A stretch of 64,000 nt of DNA from Ceratothoa steindachneri (Eukaryota; Arthropoda; Malacostraca; Isopoda; Cymothoidae), in NCBI GenBank assembly GCA_963969495.1, contig OZ018317.1, positions 36,549,726 to 36,613,725 on the forward strand. Reading direction: 5' to 3'. Below, in pieces: positions 11,128-26,446 of this stretch. The stretch's first letter is position 1. Each line of letters starts with the position of its first letter. The notes beneath the pieces are model-generated. The model was not told the origin of the DNA and searched no databases. It saw only the letters and a program-made list of their open reading frames with translations. A program made the translations under genes and the position numbers.

Positions 11128-12346
11128 TATTATCTGTAAAGGTCTCAATTATAGAAGAAAGCGCTAGGAATCTCCTTTCTTTTTTCCTAGTGAGTCTTTT
11201 TTTTATAAGTTTGGCTCACCTCACTTTACACTAATCGCAGGAACACATTCGTACACAGCTTACTGATACTCTAAAGTACAACCTTGAACCGAGGCCGAGT
11301 TTACCTCAAGTGAGAAGGGTAACATTAATAAGCACGACGTTTTCTACAGAATATATGGGAAAAGATCGCAAGAGAGCTGCGAGGCCAAGAATATTACTCT
11401 ATCTCATATGAAGGAGCACAAAATGATCACTGAACAGAAAGGGAAGAAACAAAGGTAAGAGGAAGAACAAAAATACTAATACGAAACAAAAAAAATAATA
11501 AGATAAAAAGAAATGAATAAAATTAAGATAGATCACAATATATAAGAGTACAAGAACATAACGATATCTCATTAAGGGGGGCGCGGAATGATCACTCGCG
11601 AAACAAATAGAAAATCAAAAGAAAACAAAGAAAGGTACAGAAGAAGTAAGTGGGTACAAAGTAAACAATAAATAAAAAAAATAAAAATAGGACGACAGAA
11701 AACGAAAAAAAAGTACAACAAACTCAAGGGCGCAGCGCGTTCACATGGGAGGGGCCACGGAATGATAACTGAACAAAAATAATCGAAAAAAATATAAATG
11801 GCCAATAACGCTTAGGAGAAATAAAAACAATTGGGGGACTATTATATCCTGTGTAATAAATCCATTGTCGCACGCATTCTAGGTTAAGAGGGAACACATT
11901 GGAAACCTCCACCAGGAGCGGATCAAAAGCTCAATTCGAGAAATGGAATTGGGTCAAGGATTTTTAATCAATCTTTCAAACGCAGTAAACAACCTTAACT
12001 TCCTTCTTGACCCTCTTTCGGGTACCGCTTAGTCAAATGGAGCACATCGCTATCAAAGTTGAAAGTAGTTAAAGCACAATAGCTGTCGTTAGTAGTTGGA
12101 TGGAGATTCGGGTTTATTTTCGGCGGCTGCCTAGAAGTAGTTGATAACTCAGTAGGTCGTTAACGGGTTCTGAGTTGTCGTTCTAAAATCTTCCAGTCAG
12201 AGACTCCTGGTGCAGTGTTTCTCTGGAATGGACACTCATTATGGGGCTCAGAGAAAACTCACGTGATCGTTCTCCAATAGGTTCAGGGGGGCGGGCCTCC
12301 ATTAGGTCCCCTGATTTTGCTCACTCGATCTCCAGTTGGAACTCAC
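11128..12346. other. Intron 7, distal part
   Basis: AT-rich, no gene recognised. The distal end at 12346 carries the exon 7 donor gtgagt on the minus strand. Confidence 0.5.
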
Positions 12347-12442
12347 CTCAATCGTGACGTAAATTCGGTTGTCCACGAAGAACGTTTTGATGACCTCAGA
12401 GCGATGGAGCGTAGATAAACCTCTCAACTCGATATTGTTCAG
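12347..12442 (-). CDS. Host TULIP-like gene, exon 7
   Basis: A 96-bp exon found from splice signals rather than ORF length. The acceptor is GCGCCTTAG before 12442 and the donor is GAG then gtgagt at 12346. It encodes 32 residues in phase 0 at both ends, beginning LNNIELRGLSTLHRSEV. Joined to exon 6 it continues a beta-strand pattern (FSLT then LNNIELRGL). This resembles the strand-turn (hydrophobic-x-hydrophobic-x-GL) of the JHBP/group-7-allergen fold and corresponds to the later part of exon 3 (MTLTDVTVSGHSN). The polypyrimidine tract is weak. The tight fit of phase and of domain order to its neighbours is the main support. Confidence 0.75.
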
Positions 12443-12850
12443 CTAAGGCGCAACTCCATAAAAGAAGAAGAAAATAAAAAAAAAGCAACAATGAAACCTA
12501 AAGCAAATGAAAATAAGGGATGAGATCCTCCGAAAGCGAACTGAGATACATGATAACTAAAAGAATACAAAGAGATGTTTAGAAAAATGCATTGTTTCCT
12601 TTTAAGCAAGTGTGTGTGTGATGTGAGGTGTTGAGATGCGTTATGAAAGACGTAAATCCTTTTAAACCCAGTTTATTTTTATTTATAACATAATTCAATT
12701 GGTGGCACCCCATACACTGCATCTACAAGCCGAAAATACCTGAGGCACTCGAGGATTTAGCTCCTTTATACCTCCAAGGTACCCACCAGGGACTACCCCA
12801 ACATAGCACCACATTGGAACTGAATTAATAATACTAATACTGATAATAAT

Positions 12851-12895
<45 letters not shown>

Positions 12896-13105
12896 GAACA
12901 TTCTTGATTCTCACAATGCAAACTAACAGCCCACCCTTTAAGACAGGGAGTCAAACTAGTGTCACCTTCGGGAAGAAGTGAGGGAGTAGCCCTAGTGTAA
13001 TCAAGAGCCATAACCCCCCATCCCAAACTTAAGCTCAACCCCAACGTCAATTCCACCCTCCCCTACCCCTCTCCCACTGGCAAACATGGAAAAGATTCCT
13101 CTCAC
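12443..13105. other. Intron 6 with a (TA)n run
   Basis: A 663-bp intron, the shortest in the gene. It holds a pure (TA)n run at 12854-12892 preceded by TAA units. Nothing else is firmly recognised. Confidence 0.6.
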
Positions 13106-13297
13106 CGTGAGCGAAAAACTTAGGTAGTTGATGTCTTTTTCCTCCATCCGCAGCGGTTCCAGATTTCTTCGTTCAACGATATCTGAGCGAAGCTTAGCGA
13201 TAATAAAATCCACGGGTGAGATATCTACAGGGAAACGTCTGTCCTTAAGGACCTTTACAAGTCTTTGGTTAATGGCGGCCATTCCTTTTGTTTCCAC
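13106..13297 (-). CDS. Host TULIP-like gene, exon 6
   Basis: A 192-bp exon of 64 codons with acceptor CCCTCAG before 13297 and donor ACG then gtgaga at 13105, phase 0 at both ends. Its first half, VETKGMAAINQRLVKVLKD, is an amphipathic helix that would complete the C-terminal helix of the first barrel. It then gives PVDISPVDF and, at the end, EEKDINYLSFSLT, the first strand of the second half. The helix-proline-strand order matches the boundary between two TULIP-type units. Codon use and the absence of stops set it apart from the AT-rich flanks. Confidence 0.75.
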
Positions 13298-13439
13298 CTG
13301 AGGGTTACAATGGAGAAGCTATAGAATTCTAAATAATTTTAATTGACAAATGGAAAAGGACTGATGTAAGTGACGAGGGAATTTAAAGCACAAAGGACTC
13401 AAAGTAGGATGTAAGAATAACTATAAATTACCAACTCAA

Positions 13440-14275
13440 GAATAAGAAAGACCATCTTACTCTCACATTCCTGGAAATAAGGATAGCATAGGAAATAAGG
13501 ATAAAGATAAGGATAAGGTAAGATAACGAAACTAATGTTTCAAGTAAGTCGAAAATAACTCAAGAATAAGAAATAGAGACTAATTCAAAATAATAAATTC
13601 ATCGCAAAAATAACAAATGAGCAATAAAGACATTATACGAGAAAAAATCACAGAATTATTCAACAAGAAAAAACAATTTAAAAAATATTTGGGCGTAGAT
13701 CTAAAGCTATTTCAAGAATAAAAACTAGAGAATAAACCAAGAAAATTAAGCACAAATTTGAGAACAACTTCAGAATATAAAGGAAAGAATATTTCTAAAT
13801 AACAAATTTGGCATAAAATTAGAATAATTCAAGAATAAACACTAATGAATCCTCAAACGAAATTTGAAAAAAATCTTTAAATAATTCATGAATAAAAATT
13901 AATGAACTCTTAAACTAATTTTGTAAAAAATAATAAATAATTCAAGAATAAAAACTAATGAAACCTAAATTCTCTATAATTAATTCAGGAATAAAAAACA
14001 AAGAATCCTCTAACAATGTGTTAAAAATTTATGAATAATTCAAGAATAATAACAATGAATCCTTTAACCAAAATGTGCTAAACTCTATGAATAATTCAGG
14101 AATAATAACAATGTATCCTTTAGCAAAGTGTGCAAAATCTATGACTAATTCAAGAATAATAACCAATGAATCCTTTAACAAAGTTAGCATAATTCTATGA
14201 TTAATTCAAGAATAACCAATGAATGCTTTAAAAATCTATGATTGATTTAAGAATAAAAACTATAGAATAACTTAA
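13440..14275. repeat. AT-rich degenerate tandem repeat, unit about 55-60 bp
   Basis: The words TTCAAGAATAA, ACTAATGAATCCT and AACAAAGT recur at roughly regular spacing, clearest from 13800 to 14270. The array lies in intron 5, just upstream of exon 6 on the gene strand. Confidence 0.75.
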
Positions 14276-17200
14276 GAAGATCAAGCCACAATTTCCGGTG
14301 GTGTATCAAGATATGCAAAACGATTTGTATGGACGGGATTTGTAGCACCGTGAGAACTCTGGAAAAAATGGAAGGCAACGGAAGTTTATTCTGGCCAAGA
14401 TGCTAAAGAGTAGCTGTGGGTGTTACGGAATGGGTCAGGTGTTTGTGTTGTCAGGAATTTGAAAGTGAAAGAATGGTTGAGGACTGAAAGAAAACTGTGA
14501 TACTGGGGTTATATGAAGATAAAGTGAATACAAATGAATCCAAATTCTGCAATGGAATTAAGCTGTGGTAACGTATATAGATAAATTCTGATTGAACGTG
14601 TAAAAAATGTAACTGCATGATTGATAGTGCATGAGCAAGGTAAGTTTAGACCAGGTATGGGTTGTTGATCAAGTAATTGCATCGAGACAATTAGCTAAGA
14701 ACACAATAGATAAGAGCTGTAATGTGTATGTTGGTTTCATTGATTCTGAGAGTTTAAAATTTTCATTTATATTACCTGATAGTTAGCTTTGTAAAACTTA
14801 AGATTGACAGGCAGATTTTCCTGATTAAAATCAATTAGATCGGATGAAACAGGAATGACAGTCCCTCAGCATAAATGCCTCTTATTATCGCTGAACAATT
14901 TACCCTTGTAATTTTTATAGACCTTATTGAATCTCTAATTGAACTGTTTGAGATTTTTTTCTACAAGTTTTAGAAAGATCAATTCAGTACTGTATTTTTG
15001 CTTTTTTACTTCACTTTGTACTTGACACCAATAATGAATGGATTTTTTTTAAAATTATATTGTTACTATTTTAATGTATCAAGCAGTAATAATGCTTTCT
15101 TTCTCTTATAGCAAACTATACGGTATTAGTGATCCATGATGAGTATCTCATACTTTGAGCAGGGCTAGTTTCCCTTTTTGGGACTGTTTTCGTAGCAAAT
15201 ATTTACTTTCAAGAAAATGTTGATATTGACGATCCTGTTTATGTTGTGGAATTCTATTCAATCGATTTTCCTCATTTTAATATGCAAGGTATCAAACTTG
15301 GCTGTTCTAAAATTAGAAATATTACTTATTTAGTGTTTTATTTGAAAAGCCACTTTTAGGTTGAATTGAATAACATTTTGATCGATTTTGCCTATGTTTC
15401 TCACAAAGATATTTGTAACCAAATTTCCTTCATTTTCTCAAAAAAAAATTAAGACTTTTTTCGTTCGCGAGTTGCATCATTAACCATTCAGTTGAGATAG
15501 TTTCGCTTAAAATAACTGGCAATCGCTTTCCATGGTTAAAATTACCAGTTATGACTGCCAATCTATGCCAAACAACATTTAATAGAAACGCAAATAATTC
15601 CTCGTTATTTTTTTCTTTTTGTGCAGCAAATTTAAATTTTTTATGGGCTATAGAGACTAGTAAAATATCCTTATTAGTTATTTAAACGCTATCAAAAGCT
15701 ATTGCGTTTAAATTATTTCCCACATACAAAATTACCCTGCCTATTCTACCCTTATGTCTTTATTAAAAGGTTTGTAACAATTTAAATTATATTTGCCGAG
15801 TAAGTCTTTACTGTTTGATTTAACCCAAGGGTTAATAAATTATTGCAATAATTTAAAATTATTCAAAAGCCACGAGAATAGCAAAATCATTAAATTTATT
15901 TCTAAATACTTCAATACGTTAAATGATAGAATTTTTATTTTTCCGATTGCGTGAGGCTAGCGATAAAATTTCTATCATGTGCTCTTGATCTGTGAGAGAA
16001 AAAAAGCATTATTATTATTTAAGTTTACCCAATCTAGTTAAATCGACGGGGTTCAGATGAAGTTTATCTCTTGCGAACATGTCAAGGGGATCGAAACACT
16101 CATTCCAGAAATCCATAAACTGAATTATCTTTTACCTGTCAAGAACGTTAAATGAATTATATTTTTTGTAATTCGTATTTACATATAAACTATCCTAAGG
16201 GCGAATGCCTATAAATAAAATGTTATTAGTTTTACCTTTTATTATGACTCCCTTCCCCAAAATTTATATATGTTTAGAAATTCCTTGGATCTGCAGAAAT
16301 AGAGATGATTTGTTTTAAGATGCATGATGAAAGCCGTATTTGTATATGTTGCCAAGCCCTGTGTGCACTCTTTTATTCAGAACTTTCAACTTAGCTCCAG
16401 GCTAAAATCCTGTTTCCTCCGTGATGATCATTGCCCACAGAAATACACCAACTGTGTACGGACAATGGAGTTATCAACCAGAAGCACCTCGATCCCCTCT
16501 TATAAGTTCTCCAAGACAATAAATTGGCGGCTAGAGGTGCAATTGCCTTTCGCAGCGTTCTCGGTCTGACCCCGTCCCGTATCAATCCAAACAGATCAGA
16601 TGTCATAGGAGATGCTGTCAGAACGTGAGTGTGTTCGGAACACGCAAAAATGGACAGGATCTCTTCGTTCTAATGAATCTACCACCGATAAAAGCTACAC
16701 AATCTTTTCCCTAAACCTACCAACCTCGCCCACCATCACATGCCGATTCATACAATACCTGCAAATAATAGAATCGGCATTAAAGTACATATTATAGAAC
16801 CTATCACTACGTTCATCGCGGACTCTTCTTCTACGACCCATCTTGGACCTTGCCTTCGGTTTATCCGTAACGTAACAAAGAAAATTCTTACGATCATCAA
16901 TTGAGATAGCTTATCCTTACGTTTGTGGGGTCGGTTTCAAACAAAACCTGTCACTGTGCAACAGATTAGTCCCCATTAATGAATTATTTTCGTCTGAGAA
17001 TGTAGAAACTTGTAAGTTTGTTCTTGAATTAACAGGAGTTACCACCCGGAAAACAAAACATTTTTATCAAACACACTCACGCAAAAAATTAGAAGTAGGT
17101 TTTGAACAGAGGTGTGCTTTAAATATACACACATAGGTAAAACCCTTTATAGACTTTATTTTATGTATGAATGCAATTAAATATTAAAAGACAAGGAAAA

Positions 17201-17852
17201 CATAAAACTAGGAAAAAACGTAGAAAAAGGCAAAGCAGAAAAACAAAATGCCGCCCCTGATACATCTAATTATCCCCAATCTTTGGTCACATACTAAACA
17301 CCACATACAGTCACAAAATATAGTTGATAAATTATTGCACGCACAATCGAAATACTTCACAACATAACATAAAATGGCAAACAATATTTCACTATGGAGT
17401 TACTAGGGCAAATCACATGACACGTGATAAAAAATAGATGTAGTTAATACTACAATGAAAAGAAAACTGGTATCACAAATCGGCGAAGCTCTTTAGAAAC
17501 GATTACGTGAACCATAAAATCTTAAGAAAGAAAATGGGATTTTTAAAAACGGAGAAAATAAGGGAACTACTTTAACTGCTATATCCCAGAGTTTTACCTG
17601 GTTGTGATACAATTCTTCCTTTCCCTGGGCTCTTAACTACGTTCACAATTGAGATATATTGCAATTCTTTGAGAGCGCATCCATAACTAAATTTTTCAGC
17701 AGAGTGTCAAGTATTGAAGGTTAAAAATGATTCGGAGTCGATCAAAGCATCAGTGAATGCTATGGGTATGATTGGTGAATGTTTTTAAAGCTGGAGCAGC
17801 ATATGCTGGTGTCGACGTTGCTGTATGGAAGTAAGACTATGGTGTAAAAATA
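14276..17852. other. Intron 5, unannotated AT-rich sequence
   Basis: No gene is recognised. At about 17760-17850 a translated stretch with LLYGSKT resembles the end of a LINE reverse-transcriptase domain (MLYGSET-like), and related material may resume at 18180-18350. I treat this as a possible LINE remnant only. Confidence 0.4.
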
Positions 17853-18055
17853 CAGGGTGGTCCGAAAGTCTTGTAACCCCATGTAAATATAGTTTTAATT
17901 ATTTTATCTCAGATGGCTGACACGAGTTGCTACAGTTTGGAAGAGAGGTTGATTGCAAGTGTATGGCATATGATCGTGTGCATTCTGGCAAGAGCATGGA
18001 GGATGTGCGACGTGAATTCATTGCAAGATTCGGCAGACACTAAAACCAGTATAAT
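17853..18055 (+). pseudogene. mariner-like transposon 5' end with transposase N-terminus
   Basis: The sequence opens after a TA with CAGGGTGGTCCGAAAGTC, a typical mariner terminal repeat. About 65 bp later it encodes an N-terminal helix-turn-helix fragment in two frames: SLEERLIASVW, then after a frameshift AYDRVHSGKSMEDVRREF followed by IARFGRH. The alternation of helix and GKSMEDVRREF matches the DNA-binding head of Tc1/mariner transposases. The catalytic domain and the other end are missing, so this is a dead 5' fragment. Confidence 0.65.
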
Positions 18056-18420
18056 TGTTATTATTATATTTTTCCTTTATTGTTCGTTTTGCTTTTTGGT
18101 AGGGAGTGAAAAGAATTTTGGTCACCCCTCTAGTAGCGTAGTGAAGAAGAATGTGTGAAGGGGGGATAGAATGAGGACCGACTGGTTAAGAAGCATTTGT
18201 AGGTTTGAAAGATGGAGTGAAAGAGGTTGTTATAAGGTGTTATGAATATGTAAGAAGATGGATTCGAATAGACTTGTGAAAGAGAATATCTGAGTGTGTC
18301 AGAGTGTGCGAACGGCTGGAAGACCGCTTTAAAGGTGTGTTGTGTGAATGAGTGAGAGAGAGAGACAAGGCTGACTGAGGAGCAAGTGGGTTATATTGTG
18401 TTTGATAGTTGTGCATGGGG

Positions 18421-19905
18421 GAATTTTGAGAGGGGATTTCTTAGGGCCTTCTGCTAAAGGATTCTCCCTGGAGGGTGAATAAGGAGAGAAAAAAAGGCTT
18501 GGGGGGATTTTGAGAGATTTTTCTTAGGGCCTTCTCCTAAAGGATTCTCTCTGGAGGATGGATGAAGAGTGGGAAAATGGATAAGAGGGGGGGGGGGATT
18601 TTGAGAGAGGGTTGCTCGGGGCCTTCTGACATAGGATTCTCCCTAGAGGGTGAATGATAAGTGGAACATGAAGGAGGGAATTTTGAGAGGAGTTTTCTTG
18701 GGGCTGCTTGCCGAAGTATTCTCCTGGAGGGTGAATGAGGAATGGAAAGAAGCATAGGGAGGATTTTGAGAGAGGTTTTCTTGGGGCCTTCTGCCAAGGG
18801 ATTCTCCAAGGAGGGTGAACGAGGAGTGGAAAATGAGGTAAAGAAATTTGAGAAGGGGGTTGCTTGGATCCTTCTGCTAAAGGATTCTCCCTGGAGGGTG
18901 AATGAGGAGTGAAAAAATGTATGAGGAAAATTTGAGATGGGTATTCTTGGTGCCTTCTGCCAAAAGGTGCTCCCCGGTGGGTGAATGGGGAGTGTAAAAA
19001 TGCACAGGAAGATTTTCAGAGGGGGTTGCTTGGGGAGTTCAGCCAAAGGAATATCCCTGGAGGGTGAATGAGGGGTTATAGGGGTTGCTTGGGGCCTTCT
19101 ACAAAAGAATTGTCCCTGAAGGGTGAATAATGTGTTGAAAAATGCATTGGGGATTTTGAGAGCGAGTTGATTGTGGCATCCTGCCAAAGAATTCTCCCTG
19201 GATGGTGAATGAGGAGTGGAAATGTGCATATGGGCTTTTTTCGGATGGGTAAATTGGGGTTTTATACATAAGGATTCTACCTGGAGGGTGAATAATGAGT
19301 TGAAAGGGGAGTGGAAAAATGCATGGGGGAATGTTTAAGAGGGATTTTCTTGGTTCTTTCTGACAAAGAAATCATCCTGGAGGGTGAATTAAGAATGGAA
19401 AAATGCAGCGGGAAGGGGTGATAGTGGGTGGCTTGGGTCTTTCTGCTAAAGGAATCTCCTTTTAGGGTGAAAGAGCTGTGGAAAAATGAATTTTGGATAT
19501 GTGAGAGTATTTTGTGGGGGCCTTCTTCCTTAGACTTACCCCTAGAGGGTGAATGAGGAGTGGAAAAATGCATCGTGGAATTTTCATAGGGGATTGTTGG
19601 GAGCGTTCTGCCAAAGGAATCTCCATGGAGGGTGAATGAGGAGAAGATAAATGTATATGGGGGATTTTGAAAATGGTTTTCTAGGGGCCTTCTACTAAAA
19701 ACTTCTCCTTGGAGGGTGAATGAGGAGTGGAAAAATGCATGGGGAGTATTTTGACAGCGGAGTGCTTGTGGCCTTCTGCCAAAGGACTCTCTCTGGAGGG
19801 TGAATGATAAGTGGAAAATGCATGCGGGATTTTGAGAGAGGGTTGCTTGGGTCCTTCTGCCAAAGGATTCTTCCTGGACGGTGAATGAGGAGTGGCTGGT
19901 TGCTC
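18421..19905. repeat. Minisatellite, unit about 83 bp, about 18 units
   Basis: The phrase GGAGGGTGAATGAGGAGTGG recurs about every 82-85 bp (about 18470, 18553, 18645, 18728 and onward to 19877), followed by AAATGCATGGGG, TTTTGAGAG, TTGCTTGGGGCCTTCTGC and CAAAGGATTCTCC. The minus strand stays open over long stretches (230 and 212 codons, with peptides like TPHSPSRE and HSSFTLQGESF), which is a by-product of the repeat and not a gene. It lies in host intron 5. Confidence 0.95.
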
Positions 19906-19924
19906 GATACGACAAAAAAGGTTA

Positions 19925-19950
19925 GGTCGGTGCGTTGATACGCACCGACC
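19925..19950. other. Perfect 11-bp hairpin with TGAT loop
   Basis: GGTCGGTGCGT at 19925-19935 is the exact reverse complement of ACGCACCGACC at 19940-19950, with TGAT between. This GC-rich palindrome stands out at the end of the 83-bp minisatellite. It could be a MITE remnant or a structured RNA element; its function is unknown. Confidence 0.8.
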
Positions 19951-20384
19951 CACTTTGATGTAAATATTATTATTAATATTTATAACTTAAATGAAAAAAC
20001 TATCAGGGGCATCTCAACACCAGTAGTTGGTGAAGCGAGGCTCGTAAAGGAAAGGAAGTTAGGGGAAGTGAAAATGGTTAGAAGGTCCTCGCCCCGAGAG
20101 ACTGAAAGAGGAAACTACATGGCGCACTTCAAATAGTGGGAGTCCGTATCTCTTCTATAACATGCAGTGGGAACAGGAAGGTACGCAATCTTGAAAATGT
20201 CAGCTGCAGCATTATTATCCATGTTATACTCCCTCCCCCAGTTGAGGGTTGTATATCGAGGAGGCAAAAATGTGTGGAGAATTGTGGAAAATACTCACAG
20301 CTTTATCTGCTGGGGTTGGGGCCAGGTGGGCACATAGTCCCTATGTCCGCTGCACCAGGGCATGATTGCCCATGGATGGAAAGG

Positions 20385-20640
20385 TGAATAGGTAGGCAAA
20401 GAAATGAGTGTAAATGCGTTTGGGTAGGAATAAAATGCATGGAAAGGTCATAAGGTAGGGATTGAAAATGCGTGGAAAGGTCTTTGGGTTGGAAGGGAAA
20501 ATCCTTAGAAAGGTCATTGGATAAGACGGGAAAATGCGGGGAAAGGTCATAGGGTAATGATGAAAAATGCGCGGAAAGGGCATTGGGTAGGAAAGGAAAA
20601 TGCGTAGAAAAATCATTGGGTATAAATATGGATCGGATAA
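20385..20640. repeat. Minisatellite, unit about 33 bp, about 7 units
   Basis: Units of the type AAAATGCGTGGAAAGGTCAT plus TGGGTAGGAAGGG repeat about seven times. The array begins within about 20 bp of the exon 5 donor on the gene strand, so it forms the 5' end of intron 5. Confidence 0.92.
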
Positions 20641-20658
20641 AATAATGGAGTAGCTTAC

Positions 20659-20781
20659 CTTGTCCTGGATAATGGGTAAAACGAGGGATCCAAAAAATGT
20701 ATCTGCAGCCCCGACTGCGACCTTGTGCTCCAGTATGAGTCCCGTTAATACAGGGAGGAATTGCTCGAAATCGAAGATCAC
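20659..20781 (-). CDS. Host TULIP-like gene, exon 5
   Basis: A 123-bp exon of 41 codons. The acceptor is TTCGTCCAG before 20781, the donor AAG then gtaagc at 20658, phase 0 at both ends. It encodes [20 protein letters not shown], then a helical stretch ([17 protein letters not shown]). In JHBP/takeout/group-7 proteins the last strand is followed by a long C-terminal helix; this exon plus the start of exon 6 fits that pattern. The intron upstream on the gene strand ends in a 230-bp (TA)n array that stops only about 13 bp before the acceptor. Confidence 0.72.
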
Positions 20782-20789
20782 CTGGACGA

Positions 20790-23731
<2,942 letters not shown>

Positions 23732-24588
23732 CAGTGGCGTGCGGTGACTTTTGAAGATGAGGAAGCAATTCAAGTTTTACAAAAATAAATGTTAATTGAA
23801 GTAAATATGTTGTTCATTGAAAAATAACTATAAAATTGTAAGCTACCAACTTTATTTAAATGTTAATTTTTTTAATGTTAATTTTAAACTGTATTTCAAT
23901 TTTAAAATAGCTTCTATAAGTACGAGGCATAACCGGCTAGCCAAGATGTTCTATCATATTGGCCTACATTGTATTTGCGAGGTGCAACACTGGTTTTGAT
24001 GACAGCTTAACCCTACTAGAGTTTTTGCTATTTAGCTGCTTTCTTTCCTAGGACCAGTATATAAATATAACCTAAATATTTGTTTAATCTTCAGAGCATA
24101 AAAATAGTTAGGTAAATGTGTCTTAAATATTTTGTTGCTTTTTTCTTGACTCAGGCAACTCGGCAGGATTGCCAGATGCAAACTGATGACTGCAGATCCA
24201 AATTTGCTTCCTAACACGGCGTTGAAATATCTAGATAAAAATAATAAAACTCAAATAATGACTGTATATTATTGCTAAGAAAAGCAAAACATCTTTTAAA
24301 CTCTTCATCCCAAAGCACCAAAAAGCAGAACTATTATTGAAATTAAGAGAAAAGAAAGAGTAGAAATATCGACGAAAGGATGCATCTCTCTAATTGAGGT
24401 TGGGCTCATCAGGGTCCAACGCCAATTCGATTGAAAGTGAACGGTACTGTATGGCATATACGAGTATAGGCAAGCATAAATGTGAGAATAAAATTAATTC
24501 TGCTGTCATATTAATTGTTGGGGTGTAATTTCTTTTTCTTTTATTCTTAAATAGGGGAAGCATTGCTTCCATTGACTGCACGCCACTG
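23732..24588. mobile_element. Non-autonomous hAT-like transposon, 857 bp
   Basis: The left end reads CAGTGGCGTGCGGTGA and the right end is the near reverse complement TGACTGCACGCCACTG, the CAGTGGCGTGC type seen in many hAT elements. The ends are flanked by an 8-bp near-duplication, ctattaaa at 23724-23731 and atattaaa at 24589-24596, the size expected for hAT. No transposase domain is recognised in the interior, so it depends on another element for movement or is dead. It lies in host intron 4. Confidence 0.78.
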
Positions 24589-24596
24589 ATATTAAA

Positions 24597-26134
24597 GGGT
24601 GCAATGAGTTTTCGCTTAGGCAACTAATGGCGCCTTTGCTTTGGAGGACGAGGGTCGCTCTGCTTAACTTTCCGCACTGAAGTACAAGAAGTTCCTAGAG
24701 AGAAGTCCTTTCTAAACATATTTGGGGAGAAGGGAATGGCATCTCTCGCCAATCCTGGAATGATGATATGACAATAGTTTGATTTCTCGGAAAGTGACCG
24801 TTTCTAGATGTCTGTCAAAAGAGCTTGACGACGAAAAATAATAGGTTAGTCTATGAAGTTCCTTGCCCCAGATGGGAAAAGGCTCGATGTATGTGCTTCA
24901 TATTGTCCATCGATGTCACTCTACTAGTTTTGTAGTATATAGCAAGTGATAACGAGGATCGATGGCATTCTCTCTCAAATTGTGGCTCCACCCCAGCAGG
25001 GCGCCGTGTTGATTTCATCATTATTTTCTACCTGAAGCCTCGAGTAAATTAAGGAGAAATGCGTTTATATACAAAAAAAGGTGCGAAGATTTAATTATGG
25101 GGAGAGAGGAGAAGCTGAAACCTTCTGACTTGGGGGGGGGGGCGGTTTCTCTCCTTTGGGATGGTAGTATTTCTGGTGTACGCATCGGTCAGTCCCTGTT
25201 TCTGGATGATGAAATCCGCTTCCACGTGAGTGTTTACTCTTAGTGACTAAGATTATGTTAACTCTATTTATGATGTATTATTTAGTTCAATTTTATGAGT
25301 AACGTTTAAAACTAGGAATTTGCGCGTCGCATTAAGTGACAATGACATAAGGGTCGAGGTTTAACCTTCTAAGGACAACTGCTATAGATACCAGCTTGTT
25401 TCTTGAGATTAAATGTACAATTATCTTGGACCCAATATTTTGAAGGAAATAATTTTGCTATATTTGCCCTTCTCACTTGATTCTGCTCTGCTATTTCTGG
25501 CCTGACTATTCCTCCCGAGGCGTAATGAGAAAGGCATTAGCATAATACATGCTGTCACTTGTTGTCGTAGAAAGCAACTAAATTTGAAATCAATCTGGGA
25601 AAAATGAAAGGGGAAACTGAGCTGCAACCTTTGTTGTATGATCCCATTAGAGGCATGAATGGGCTTAGATTAAGTCAGGAGCCTACCTCTCCCAGATCTG
25701 ACTTAAATTTACCTGATACCATACATATTCCATATTTAACATACAACTTTATCCTACTCTATGAACCTTCTACTTCCACAAATTTTCACTTCACCTAATT
25801 TCAGCATCTTTTTACCAACATCCTTAAAACTGCTCACGTTAGTTTTTAACCTTTTTACCACTACTACCTCTACTAACTACTACTGCCTCTACTAACTACT
25901 ACTACCTCTAAAAATAATAATAATAATCGCAGCTACTACTACTAAGAATAATGACAAATAAATGGCAAAGCGATTTCCAATTCCATCGGTAGATGGCATC
26001 CTGAGAATTCTAGGGCTCTAATACTTCATGTAAAGAACATCCCTCGAGTGACACTCGAATGAAAAATAAGACTTTAAACCTTAGGAAATTTAATCCTAGC
26101 CTCCCCCTCCCCCCTCATACTGCAATCTACCCAC
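24597..26134. other. Intron 4, remainder with (CTA)n-like tract
   Basis: No gene recognised. A degenerate CTACTA/TAATAA microsatellite lies at about 25858-25950. Confidence 0.5.
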
Positions 26135-26302
26135 CTCCATTTTGATGACTTGAATGAAACCGTCGTCGCTGACGCCCAAATGGCACTTAGCACCGAAATC
26201 CAGATTCACGAAGCTTACAGTGAGGTTGCCCTTGCTCGAGCTCCAAAAGCCCGGCCATTCGTACTCACCCAGGATCTCCAGGAGGGGGATGTTCAACTTG
26301 AT
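26135..26302 (-). CDS. Host TULIP-like gene, exon 4
   Basis: A 168-bp exon of 56 codons with acceptor TAGGCGCAG before 26302 and donor GAG then gtgggt at 26134, phase 0 at both ends. It encodes IKLNIPLLEILGEYEWPG, then KGNLTVSFVNLDFGAKCHLGV and DDGFIQVIKME. The pattern iP-l-i-GeY-x-x-G, followed by G-x-L-x-V-x-x-x-N, is the most recognisable signature of the JHBP/takeout type of TULIP barrel. Exon 3 feeds directly into it (DLEQLQ then IKLNIP). The acceptor sequence is copied many times in the adjoining tandem array. Confidence 0.82.
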
Positions 26303-26446
26303 CTGCGCCTACACAGAGAAGGAGAAATTGATCCGCACATGCACAAAGAGACTTGAATTGAGTGCCGAATGAAAAGGGAGAGAAAATTGATCTGCGCCGC
26401 AGAGAGAGAGAAAAAGAGATAGAGATAGATAGATAGATAGAGAGAT
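26303..26446. repeat. Acceptor-derived tandem array, part 1
   Basis: Units of about 29-30 bp start with TTGATCTGCGCC and continue with A/G-rich sequence. Copies start near 26297 (the true exon 4 boundary), 26330, 26356 and 26388, then pass into GATAGATA and GA units. On the gene strand each unit reads as a pyrimidine tract followed by GGCGCAG and ATCAA, that is, like the exon 4 acceptor itself. Confidence 0.8.

Noticed and set aside
12690..12830. LINE C-terminal fragment on the minus strand
   Set aside because: A weak resemblance (VVPGGYLGG and PRVPQVF) to the tail of LINE ORF2 proteins, too short and without a second motif.
18537..19915. Two long minus-strand frames (230 and 212 codons) with Ser/Pro-rich repeats
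   Set aside because: They are the 83-bp minisatellite read in translation, and the pattern shifts frame between units.
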